Below, piece by piece: positions 26,013 to 36,586 of a DNA stretch of 64,000 nucleotides. The notes beneath the pieces are model-generated. The model saw only the letters and a program-made list of their open reading frames with translations. It was not told where the DNA came from and did no database searches. The stretch comes from Sphagnum magellanicum (taxonomy: Eukaryota; Streptophyta; Sphagnopsida; Sphagnales; Sphagnaceae): NCBI GenBank assembly GCA_021904315.1, contig CM038911.1, forward strand, positions 8,219,390 to 8,283,389, in the 5' to 3' direction. The position numbers and the translations under genes are program-made. Each line of letters begins with the position of its first letter. Position 1 is the stretch's first letter.

Positions 26013-29000
26013 TTACAAATCAAGTGTGCTAAGGAAATGATGAATGTGTCCAGCTGCAAGCTCAGGTCGGTCATCATGGGGGCAATGCCCAACATCTGGA
26101 AGTGTCTCCACAAAGAGATTGTCCCGCTCTCCTGCTAGCTTCATAAAGTATTTCGCCACCTGTTCAAACCAAAGGCTCAATATCAATTTACAACAATCAA
26201 GTCTCAATTATTCATGCTTGCTGTTGGCCACCAAAGGACAACAGAACCGGTTGTTAAAGTCCACAGCTTAAGAGTAGGGCCTGTCTAAAATCTTTCATAC
26301 CGGGCCATTAGCAGGAGTCCAAGGGTCTTTTTCACCCCACAAGAGCAGTAAGGGCAGGTCAATCTTTGGCATCAATGCTTCTGGTCGTGGACCTGCATGC
26401 ACAATAAAAATTAGATCTTGTACCATCCCCGCCTCCATCCAACTCTGCTTTAGTTTTACTTCAAAAAATTTCATGACATCATAACCTGATAACACAAAGT
26501 GTGAGAGATACTGTTAATACTTGGGCAGCCTGTGTATGCATAACAGTAACTTGCCCAACCATATGTGTGCAATTCAGTTTGAAGCTGTTGATGACAAACA
26601 TGCAAAGGTGCAGATTTTCATCTTCACACTGCAAATCACCCCAAAAAATTATCCACAAAAGACTACATACCTGGGTCTCCAGTGAACACTTTGACAAATA
26701 CATCCAATGCCCCTTCATCAGTTGATGGATGATGCAAAATATCAACCTGCAGGTTTACAAGTGCATCATGATGCTTAGGCAACTGCCACCAAGAAGGAAC
26801 CATATATGACCATTGTTTCTTTGCTGTGTGACTCTGTATAAAGGACACTTGTCTGACATTGAAAACAGATTCACTCTCATCTCAGAAATACCATGCAGAA
26901 CCATCTCAGTTGAACCTTTGTTCACAGTCTGATGGCTAAACAGTCTAAAGCCTTTGAACATGCCAAAAAATTGTCCATGTCTCTCTTTCTGGTGGCTCAG
27001 TCTCTGATGACTGAAGAGCACAATCAAAAATTTACCAGATGGTCAGTTACAGCTGCTTTATCATGATAAGCTTGTTGTGCCAGGATAGTTTTTACATTCT
27101 CCTTGCTCCGAAATCTGCAGAGCATCCACATGTCAGCATCCTCTCAAGAGAAATGTTTTACAAGAGGTCATCTCAAGAGTTTAACAACACAACAACAAAT
27201 AAGCATGTAGGATCTCAAACAGATGGGAGCCCATGGAATATGAAGATTCAAAGGCAACAACTAGTTACCTGTTAAACAAAAAGTTGGCAATCTTGCGTTT
27301 TTGAAGTAGATACTCAACTACTACAAAGATGGGGCCTACCAATTTGAGGGCTAGGCCATCTTGTTCAAGGCCCTTCCTATTCATGCCTCCAGCACAATTC
27401 AGTAACACTATCCCCCTGTTGTCAATGCTATGCATGTAAGTTCTTGTGTATATATTCACAGAATCCTTGAACAAGATTGATGCAAAAATTGACAGAACAA
27501 TATGACAAATGAGGTCCTAATTCACAAGGAAGTCCTCATGATTCTCAGCATCAATGGTTGGCTAAATCTATTCCAACCAATTCAACTAGAGCTCCCTCTG
27601 CTCTATCCAAGCCTGGCTTCATATCACCACGAAAGCAGGCAAAATCATAGTACTCTACATACTTGAACAGTTCACTGCCTGCCTTTGCAGCAGCTGATAA
27701 CACTGTGAGTGATCCTATTGAGTTTCCAAGCAGCACTGCACCCTCAGGAGTAAATTCCTCAGCAAAATCTGCATTCAACAGATAGGAGTAACAGCATCTG
27801 TCAAAAACAACCCCATCATTGATTGATTAGTTATTGCATCTGTGCAATCAATGTTTCATGGTGTTGTTTGTTTGTTCACATGCAATGCTGTCCAAGAATA
27901 AACCAAGGTTTAAGAATAATATTTGATACTGTGAATGAAGCAAATGCACAAATATAACAGAGTGTGCAGGAACCTTCTAAGGCCTGTGAAGTGGGTGTGA
28001 CCAAAAAATTGAGTCAAACACAACAAGATGATTGAGGGAATGAGGACACACCACACACAAGATCTGCCCACAATTCAGGCCCATACTCTACATTTGCTGG
28101 TTTATCTGAAGCTCCAAAACCCAAAAGATCAATTGCATACACTCTATAGTTCTCAGCCAAATATGGAATCAATCTTGCAAAGTGTCCCGCGTTTCCACCT
28201 ATCACATGATAAACATGCATTCAACTGTCAGCTCCCTGGTTATGCCCTGAATACAGAGAAAACAGTGGTTCTGAAACTCCAAGCCAGAATTGTTGATGAT
28301 TTCAGCAACCTCTCTATATCTTATGTGTATTAAATTAGTATACTGAAATCCCAGAGAACACAATGAGGATAATTACCAAAGCCATGAATCAAAATGAGTG
28401 GCTTGCCACAGCCTGCCACAGCATAGTTGATTTTATTTCCTCTGTCACCATCCACCGAAACATGCCACTTTCAGAGGACATCCCAGAGCAGATATTTCTG
28501 GTACTAAACCACATCCGTCATTTGAGAACACAAACAAGAATCAACAGGAACTAATGCAGAAGAAGAAGGTTGATGTAATCCTGAATGAAACATGCCAGAA
28601 TTGTGTCTATTCTCCACATATTAGCAAAATTCAATATTGCACCATGCAGCTTCAAGTGCGATCAAAGACCCATAGGTACAAAGCAAGAGAGCCATCCATA
28701 CCTCCAGAGCCAGTAGTTTGTCTTGAAAGGCAAAACCAGCAAAGCATCATCCAATGCCTGGATGCTCTTAATCAACATTGAAAGGGGCAGCCTCTTCTCC
28801 ACTTCAGTCTGCATGGTCACTGAGCCACCTCTAAGCCCTCCTTCTTTGAATGGACCAAGCCAAGCATCCCCTACTCCGTCAAGATCCAGCACTTGTGACT
28901 GCAGTCTGCACAACAAAATACATGCATCAAACATGGTATAAAAGAAATAAGTACAGCAACACGTGGACCACCACATAAATCACACTTATTTGTTTGAAGA

Positions 29001-30596
29001 AATATCCCACCTTATACAACCTTTTGTACAATGATAACACATGTAGCTCATAGAAACCATGTTAACCTAAGCTCCTATCTATGAAAAAACTCATAAAAAC
29101 AGGAGTAACACCTTGAACAACTCTTCCAACTGATTTATTTGTGACTTTCTAGAACTGCTGCTGATAGCCATTTTCAGGTGTTTAATAGAAGAGTACAACA
29201 TAAGGCAGTGCAGTTAGTTACATGGTTTGACGCAAGGGAGACGGACAATAAAATGAGGACAGAAGACATGGTACTGAGACCATACCTTTGAAGATCATAA
29301 TCACTGGTCACTCCACAAACCCTAGAAAATTACAAGCAATCACACACATCAGCCGTGGACCCTGTTGCTAACTGTACATTCCCAAAATTGCTTAACCAAC
29401 AAAGAATAGATGTCAAATGCCAGGACTATGTGCACTGCATACAAGTTCCACCACACAGGGTAAGATTTTGTTTAGAGGCAAAACAAAAACTAGCAGGTCA
29501 AAGAACAATACTTGATGGTCACAGTGCGAGTGCCTTCTGACAAACCAATGTCTTTTGCAGAAACAACAATCCTCTGCAAAGCTGAAGCCAAATCAGCTTC
29601 TTTTGACTCATCTGCCATCCCTGGCCCTGTTGCTGCTACTCCTGCACCTCCCATTTACCAAATTAATAGGAGAGAGATCCAGCTACTCACTTGATAGTAC
29701 AGCATTCACAACACTCCAGTCTCCCATTCTTGTGCGCAAGCTCCTGCAGACAGTAATATCCTCCAGCAAGAAATTTTAAAAGCCATCCTACCAACTCTGC
29801 CCTCATGCTGCAACAACTTCAGGGGTCCACTGTTTTTGTCAGATTTATGCTGTTTTTGCTCTGTGACATACAATAGTACTCTCTCGAACGAAATGCAACC
29901 AGCATGTTCCGAAAATTGAGACAGATGGGGCAATTGCAAACGTTTTCACACTAAAACTATTTTTTTGTGGCATTTGTTTGCATCTCCTCACATGCCTCCT
30001 GACAGTGTGCACCAATACATACCTGCATAAATGACTGGATTGTGGTGTTGTACTACTCTGTAGTCTTGTGAAGAGCTGCAGCTGAAGGAGCAACTTGAGA
30101 AATTCAGAAACTCATTTGCAAACTTGTCGGAGGTCCTCAAGTGCTTATCTAAGCCAAGGATCTTCAAGTGGCGTGGTCTTGAAGCAGAAACACTGGTGTG
30201 CCTTGAGTAATGTCGGTTGCTAAATTGGACTCTCCTGTTTAGAAAAATTGCAGCTACTGAGACTCTTCTTCCTGTTCTTCTTTCCTGTTATTGCCAGAAC
30301 CCAAAAAAAGAAAAAAAAAACAAGACGGAAATTACGAAATTACTACCACAACAAACAGTATGCAAACTGGGAAAAAAAAAAAAAAAAAACAGGAAATTCT
30401 CATCTCTCAGAAAGCCCTCTCCTAAGGCCTTAGGGTTGATGCCAGTCGCCTAAATAAAACATCATTGCATGTGCAAACAGAGAATCAACCAATGCCTCTT
30501 GAGCACGGCTCTTACCGGTGATGCATTACGAAGCGCTTGCAACTCAGCCGGCACTGCTGCTGCTGGTGGAAAGAAAGCGCGACATGCCACCTCCAT
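26013..30596 (-). CDS. Alpha/beta-hydrolase, chlorophyll dephytylase (CLD1)-like, plastid
   Basis: The C-terminal two thirds match the plant hydrolase group of Arabidopsis At5g38520 (CLD1 as I recall), which removes phytol from chlorophyll in thylakoids. My phase-consistent model has 14 exons (minus strand, 5' to 3'): 30596-30516, 30093-30023, 29743-29691, 29641-29512, 29321-29286, 28905-28702, 28441-28377, 28198-28055, 27768-27663, 27415-27269, 27114-27036, 26746-26671, 26392-26301 and 26159-26013; 476 residues. Visible are the oxyanion HGFG motif (residues 211-214), nucleophile elbow GNSIGS (Ser278), acid Asp420 in WGEKDPW and His453 in VGHCPHDD, plus YRVYAIDLLGFGASDKP and LLNCAGGMN. The catalytic triad is intact. 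Exons 1-3 encode a basic, Ser/Leu-rich N-terminus that could be a transit peptide; their borders are inferred from phase only, and an alternative start is the ATG at 29654. About 165 residues between that N-terminus and the hydrolase core look longer than in CLD1, so the exact substrate is uncertain. It may be co-regulated with the divergent acetyltransferase gene. Confidence 0.85.
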
Positions 30597-31187
30597 GGCC
30601 TCTCCACTGATAAGCGCTGCAAGAACCGATCTGCAAGACACGGAAAAGAAAACAAACAAACATCACTATCTTCTTCTAGGAGGCAAAAAAAAACAAAACA
30701 AAAAAAAAAAAAAAAAAAAAAAAAAACGGAGAGAAATTGACAAACAGCAAAGAAGAATAAAGCGATATCAGATCACAACAGAGATATGATATGAATTATG
30801 AAGCGACAACAGAGAATAGACAAAGAAGCTCACCTCGTTTGTTTGTGTGTGTGCGTGCGCACTTGCGCTCGCGTACCTCGGCGGCAGAACAAACGCTCCT
30901 GTTCTTCCGGCAGATTGTTTGTGAGTGGTCAGTCCAGGGCAGACCAGAAAAAAAAAACAGAAAAACCGGACCGAGCGACGATTTTAGTTTGCCTCTTAAT
31001 ATTTTCCGAGTTGCCCACCAATGGGTGGTCAGTCATGGGCAGACCGAAAAAAGAAAAATCCAGCACAAAATTCTAGCAGCAATAGGGAAGAAGGAGGAGG
31101 AGGAGGTCCCCAGGAGGAGGAGATTCAAGAGCGTGAGAAGAATCAAACGCAACCTACCCCAAATTCAACGACACGACGCTCACAAAC
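30597..31187. promoter_or_regulatory. Shared divergent promoter between hydrolase and acetyltransferase genes
   Basis: Only about 590 bp separate the two inferred start codons (30596 on minus, 31188 on plus). The interval holds an A run at about 30693-30726 and the direct repeat GTGGTCAGTC.TGGGCAGACC at about 30925 and 31026. No TATA box is obvious. A bidirectional promoter is inferred from spacing only. Confidence 0.5.
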
Positions 31188-31484
31188 ATGCTGATTTCTC
31201 ACTCAAAATTGGGATTTTGCAGTGATTTCAGTCGTCCCCTACTCCTACCTCTTCTTCTTCCTCCTCCTCCTGCTGGTTCTTCGTTTCAACCCTTTGTGTC
31301 TCGACTTACCAGCATTGTTGGGTCGACAGGAATCCTTCAAAATGGTAACACAAATTTTCTTGATTCCAAACCACATCCCCCCCCCCCCCCCCCCCATTCT
31401 GTATTTTGTTTTTCTGCATTTTCGGGGTGATTTTGAAGGGAGTGTTGTTATCTGGGAAATGGGTGTTTTTTTTTTTGTTCTCTT

Positions 31485-31530
<46 letters not shown>

Positions 31531-33255
31531 GTTCGGAAGATCTTTCAGGATTTGGAGCTTTATTTAGTTTGTTAGTTTTGTTTTCAGAGAGCTTTGCAGG
31601 TGAAATTGGGATTTCCTTATGTGTGGCTCATTTTGTTTTTAATTTCTTGACATTTTGACATTAAGAGTCTGCTTCTAGACTTGAATCCGGCATCTTGGGG
31701 TACTTTGGAAGTTGAATCTCGTGAGTCGTCGTCGTCGTCGTCCTCCTCCTCCTCCTCTCGTGTCCTGATTTGTATTTTCGAGGAGTATGTGATTTCATTA
31801 TGATATTTACAAGAGTTCCATTGTGGAATTTAGGTCGAAAAAATCCATAACCCTAAAACCTTAGAGTTTTGGGGAAGGGAGGCTGTGGAACAAAAGGCTT
31901 TCTATTCAATTTCTCGCTGAAGGCATCAATTTAGATGCGGAGTTTAGAAGTTTAGAAGTTTTTCTTTTAATTTACAGTTTTAGTGTCTGCATACCTCTTC
32001 TTTCAACAGAGATTATAAACTCAGATAGGAAATGTTTACCATCTGGAGCAATGTGCGTGAGTTCGGTTTTGCCAAGATGTCAAAAGGTTTTGGGTTACTC
32101 TGGAAATTTCAGGTTTTGGAGCTGGGTGGAAAATGATTGCACAGTTTGAAGGGTCGGCAAATGTATTTTCTGCCTCCAAGTCACATAATTTCTGTAAGTG
32201 CATCTCCCCTCAATGCGCTAGCCTAGGCACATTTCTGTAAGTCAAATCAAGTATGATCACCAGATTGCAAACAGAAATGCACGTCTATATGCTTAGAGAA
32301 AGGTCTGTCTCCAGTTCCAATTCTTCAAATGGGTACCACCGTCTTGCTTATGAACATTCATCACTTGTGATAGAGATAGTTCTATCATTTTTTGATCTTG
32401 ATGTTTTATGAGTTCTCTCTGTTCTCTTCTTGAATCAAGGGACAAGGTATATTTGTAATTGGGGGTTTAGTGGTCAGGTTTTGGAGCACAGGTAGATAGA
32501 AAACTGAGGCAGACATGCCAAGTGATGGCTGCTGGTCCCTCATATTCTGAAGCAGCAGGTGTGACAGAATCGGGAATGTTTAGCCAAAGTGATGATGATC
32601 TCAATTCCCGTGGATTTGAAATCCATATGTCAAGGGACGATATCAATCTTGACAAGCTCAACTCCCTCTTTGTAATGGTCAGTGCATATGTGTGTACTCA
32701 ATGATTGTGACTCCAAATGTGTGAGTCAGTTGTCATCATCAGTCATCCCATGTCTAATGCCAGGAATCAGCCTTTTTCATTTGAATCAAATTATGCACAT
32801 GAATGTTCTTGTGGATGCATAGGCACAGAAGTAATGTTTCTCTCAGGGGAAGGTTGAATGCAGTGCTTTGCTTGAAGGGATGTGCTTTGTATGATCACAT
32901 TCAGGTTGGATTTCCACGACGTGAAAAGGGGAAGCTTTTACGAGCATTGGAGCATACAGTTTCATTGCTGTGGATACATGAGAAAAAGTCAGAAAGTATA
33001 ATTGGGTTTGCCCGGGCGACAGGCGATAGTATCTTCAATGCCATTATATGGGATGTTGTGGTTGATCCTTCATACCAAGGGCTAGGTCTTGGTAAGGTTA
33101 TGATGGAGCGGCTAATTGCTGATTTGGTTAAAAGGGGTATAAGCAACATTGCGTTATATGCAGAGCCAAATGTTGTTGGCTTTTACCAACCACTTGGATT
33201 CATCTCTGACCCTGATGGAATCCGAGCAATGGCATACTCAAGACGACGTAGATAG
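31188..33255 (+). CDS. GNAT N-acetyltransferase, NSI/SNAT-like, plastid
   Basis: The product resembles plastid GNAT enzymes of the NSI/SNAT group, which use acetyl-CoA to acetylate protein Lys or N-terminal residues and serotonin in Arabidopsis. The model has three exons, 31188-31344, 32478-32677 and 32905-33255, giving 235 residues. Exon 1 starts MLISHSKLGFCSDFSRP and is Ser/Pro/Leu-rich with few acids, as expected of a transit peptide. Exon 2 carries INLDKLNSLFVM. Exon 3 carries GFPRREKGKL, FARATGDSIFNAIIWDVVVD and the acetyl-CoA loop QGLGLGK (about residues 177-183), then NIALYAEP and GFISDPDGIRAM. A start at the ATG 32525 would yield only the mature enzyme (167 residues) and is the conservative alternative. 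Introns contain a C run (about 31377-31396) and a CT repeat (31487-31528). Confidence 0.85.
31487..31528. repeat. CT dinucleotide microsatellite in intron 1
   Basis: About 20 TC/CT units are found in the first intron of the acetyltransferase gene, just after a T run. Confidence 0.95.
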
Positions 33256-34083
33256 TAAGTAAGTAAACCTTAAATGCACGGTCACATTCTATTGCAAAAT
33301 CATTTTGGGTACTAGTGGCAATGCTTGTGTTGGCCTTTCCCCTGAATAGGCCCTGATGACATTGCAAGTCCACAGAAATGCTTCAAATTTGTTATTCAGG
33401 TTTTAAAAATTGATAGAAAGTTGTGCAGAATTGCAATTCAATTGAATGTGCAGTGTACTCTTGGCAGAAAAAGAATGCTGTAAATTCATTTACGAAGTTG
33501 CAAATTGTGAGAAAAACGCTAATGGTATGCTATCAATTCTTTACAAACAATTCTCAAGTGATGGGGATTTCCATATGAACAATCTTCAGGATTTGCCATT
33601 TGCACATATAATAACAAATTATCCAAGAATGTTGCTCCCTCATGATCTGCCAATCTGTTGTGAATGTTGGCTAGCATGCAGATTCGGCTGGCTGGGGGAC
33701 AGAATCAGCTGTTGAGGAAAACGGCAAGATTCTGCCCTATAATATTTTGCGTATTTAAATTGCAAAAAAGATGCCAACCTTGATTTTCATGTATTATGCA
33801 ATGGGCGATTGGCTGCCCTGATATGCTGCCCTCGGTGACGCCTGGTATGGCACATCAGATGGCACATCAGATGGCACATCAGATGGCACATCAGATGGCA
33901 CATCCAGCATACCTAACAGGCCATTGTGAGCCTGTTCCATTACATTAAACATCTTTGGCAAAGAATTATGACATGCCATGGAATCACTCTGTGACCATTG
34001 GGTGAGAGCATCACAAGAACAACGTTCATGGGAACATCTTGGGGGATTGTGAAAACAAAACATGGGAACTCTTCTGGAATAGG
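33256..34083. other. 3' flank of the acetyltransferase gene
   Basis: This probably includes the 3' UTR. No gene is recognised; the open frames are short. It includes the 12-bp array listed next. Confidence 0.5.
33847..33906. repeat. Five-copy 12-bp minisatellite
   Basis: The unit ATGGCACATCAG is repeated five times head to tail; the last copy ends CATCCA. Because 12 is a multiple of 3 it produces a repetitive peptide in the reverse frame, which I treat as accidental. Confidence 0.95.
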
Positions 34084-34267
34084 TGTAATATTCTAGGTTG
34101 GAAGATTATATAATGTAATATTTTAGGTTGGAAGATTATACGATGTAATCTTCTAGTTCGGAATATTATACGATGTAATCTTCAAGTAGACTGGAATATT
34201 ATATAATATAATCTTCTAGTAGACTGGAAGATTATGAAATATCATCTTCTTGTCTGGAAGATTATGG
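34084..34267. repeat. Six-copy 30-33-bp tandem array
   Basis: Copies start at about 34084, 34114, 34144, 34174, 34207 and 34240. Each has the form TGTAATNTTCTAG... GGAAGATTATA. The first three intervals are exactly 30 bp and the later two are 33 bp, so a 3-bp insertion was propagated within the array. Confidence 0.9.
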
Positions 34268-34860
34268 ACTAGGTAACCGGTGAGAGGACACTAGCTATTT
34301 GGGATATAGTTGAGGTGTGAGAGTGTCGAGACCATATCCGGTAGCCAATAGCTCCGAGCAGATTACAAGCCATAATCAACGAGGAAGGCTAATCGAGCTA
34401 ACAGTTATTTCCCATAACCAGCCCTCTTCACAGCCACAAAGCGCTCTTCATGGATGAAAAGTAGATTACAGGCTCTTTGTGGATGAAAAGTAGATTACGG
34501 GGCTCTTCATGGATGAAAAGTAGCCTTGGACGGGTATATGAATACCGGGCAACATGGATGGATCCCGTCCGACCCGGGGATTTCTATTTCAACTGTCATT
34601 GACGTGCCCCCCTCAGCTTCCGCCACGTGTCTCAAAAAGTGTAAAGTGCAAAACTGCTACATTATGTTGGAATCCCAATCAGAACAAGCTAGTTATAGGT
34701 CTGATACCTACGACTCCTAGGGACCTATTTAAGGTACAGTAGGAATGAATAGTAGGTAGGTACCTGGATGACTAAGTATTTCATTGAATTCATCGTACTA
34801 GACATTTTTTTTCAATCCATTATTATCATCCACTTCGACACTCAGATCTTCAAGTAGTTT
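34268..34860. mobile_element. Possible solo LTR or other retroelement remnant
   Basis: The stretch is more GC-rich than its flanks. It contains a TATA-like CCTATTTAAGG near 34723-34733, a possible element start site downstream and a T-rich end, as seen in plant LTRs. A further three-copy 30-bp array lies inside (34441-34525). I could not find TG..CA ends or a target-site duplication, so this is a weak assignment. Confidence 0.25.
34441..34525. repeat. Three-copy 30-bp tandem array
   Basis: Units start at 34441, 34471 and 34501 and share GGCTCTT..TGGATGAAAAGTAG. It has the same 30-bp period as the array at 34084 but an unrelated sequence. Confidence 0.9.
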
Positions 34861-35084
34861 CCGGTTTTTTCATCCCTTTTCCTCGTTTTTCATCCCTTTC
34901 CACACGACTTGACACTTGACCGTCTAATGGACGACGGGCACAAGACAAGACGCAAAGCCTTTGACCGTCGTTGCTGTTGACGGCGAATGGCAAATGAGAA
35001 TTTGACCCCGGTTTTTTTTTTTTTTTTTCTTTAAAGCCAAAATAATAATAAGATGTAGAAAAAAAATGCCATTTTTCCTATGAA

Positions 35085-35752
35085 GATTTAGCCATAATCT
35101 GGCTATAAATCATATATGGAATTAAAAACTTATATTCATCCTTCAATATGTTTTGGCTACATACTTAAAACCAAATATACAAATCTGGCGATTGGTACTA
35201 AAATTTTCCCTCGCTTTGGGCTATTGAAAAACTTTAAAATCACTTGGTTTTCGATTTTCGATTTTTAATTTTGCTTTTTCTGGCGGAATATATCATCCAT
35301 ACGAGAAAATTTAACCAAATCTGGCTATACACCAAAAAATAAAATACAACTATCTAATAATCATGCTTCTTTATTTTTGGCTAAACACTCAAAACCAGAT
35401 ATAAAAATCTGGGAATTAATACTAATTTTGCCTCCTCACTTTGGCAATTCAAAAACTAAAAAATCACTCACTCAATTGTCGAATTTTTTAAATCAATTTT
35501 TTTTTGACAAAATCCATCACTCCCTGGGAAAAGATGTAACCAAATATGGCTCTAAACAAAATATAAAATATAAAAATTTAAGCATTCTTCTATATTTTTG
35601 CCTATAAACTAACAAACCAAATATAAGAATCTGGCGAGTTATAATAAAATTCGTCCTTCTCTCTGGCGATTACAAAACTCCAAAATCACTTTATTTTCGA
35701 ATGTTTAATTTTTAATTTCACTTTTTGGCGAAATTTCGACAATAAAAAAAGA
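35085..35752. repeat. Three diverged tandem copies of a 223-bp unit
   Basis: The anchor CCAAATATACAAATCTGGCG and its variants recurs at 35171, 35395 and 35617, spacings of 224 and 222 bp. After each anchor a similar order of blocks follows: a pyrimidine-rich block with CTTTGGGCTATT or variants, AAAATCACT, TTTTAATTT, then a CTGGC or TGGCG segment. The copies are strongly diverged. This looks like a small satellite or old tandem duplication with no coding content. Confidence 0.8.
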
Positions 35753-35778
35753 TGCTAATTTGACCCCATTAGAGAGAC

Positions 35779-35887
35779 AGAGAGAGAGAGACCTCAGACA
35801 GACCGTCGACTACTTGCGCCGTCCGTCGGTCCGAGAGAGAGAGACCTCAGACAGACCGTCGACTACTTGCGCAATCCGTCGGTCCGT
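35779..35887. repeat. Two-copy 53-bp tandem duplication in the carrier gene leader
   Basis: The two units are nearly identical and carry GAGAGACCTCAGACAGACC, GTCGACTACTTGCGC and CCGTCGGTCC. They lie about 330-430 bp upstream of the carrier start codon, in the promoter or 5' UTR. Confidence 0.9.
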
Positions 35888-36212
35888 CCGTAGGTCTGTC
35901 CTTCTTCGCCAATCAACGCAGTGTGTTGTGTGTGTCTCTGCGCGCGCGCGGAGCTGATTTCGTGCTCGTGCGATTTGCTCTTGTTTGTGGCGCTCCTCTC
36001 TCCCTCTCTCTTTCTCTCTCTTGCAAACTGAGTAGAATCGGCCTCTTCATTGCTTGCTATTTATTGCAGGAGTGATTTGGAGATCGAGTCTGAGGATTTT
36101 TTTTGTTATTTTATTTTTTTCCTGGGCGTTTTTTGAATCGTTCGAAAGGACGTAGGAGAGAGACTGAGTGAGAGAGGAAGAGAGGAGGCGGGGCAGAAAA
36201 AGACACAAGGAG

Positions 36213-36550
36213 ATGGCGCAAGTGAAGGTGGCGTCTCGATCGGAAGAGACAAAGGTGTCAGTATCAGTGTGGAGTACCGTGAAGCCGTTTCTGAACGGTG
36301 GTTTGTCAGGCATGGGTGCAACTTGTGTCATTCAACCCGTGGACATGATCAAGGTATTAAGCTTGAAGCTTGCTTTCAATATCATCGTTGATGCATAGTA
36401 GAGACTTTGAGAGGGAAGAAGAAGTAGTCAACCTCGAGTAGGTCCGTTTCTGTTTGATGGCCTGCTGCTGCTGCTTCTTCCGATTTTTGAAAGATCTTGG
36501 ATGCGGTTCTTTTTTTCTCGTGACATCAACGATGTAGAGGATTATTGCAA

Positions 36551-36586
<36 letters not shown>

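Noticed and set aside
29652-29654. ATG used as the start of the hydrolase
   Set aside because: A TAA lies directly before it and a good acceptor just after it; the phase chain to upstream exons is consistent, so I treat it as intronic, while noting it as the alternative start.
33794-34063. Minus-strand frame with repeated Asp-Val-Pro-Ser
   Set aside because: Produced by the 12-bp minisatellite; there are no conserved flanking residues.
34268-34860. Full LTR retrotransposon
   Set aside because: No primer-binding site, no gag-pol frames and no matching second LTR in the window; kept only as a weak LTR-like remnant.
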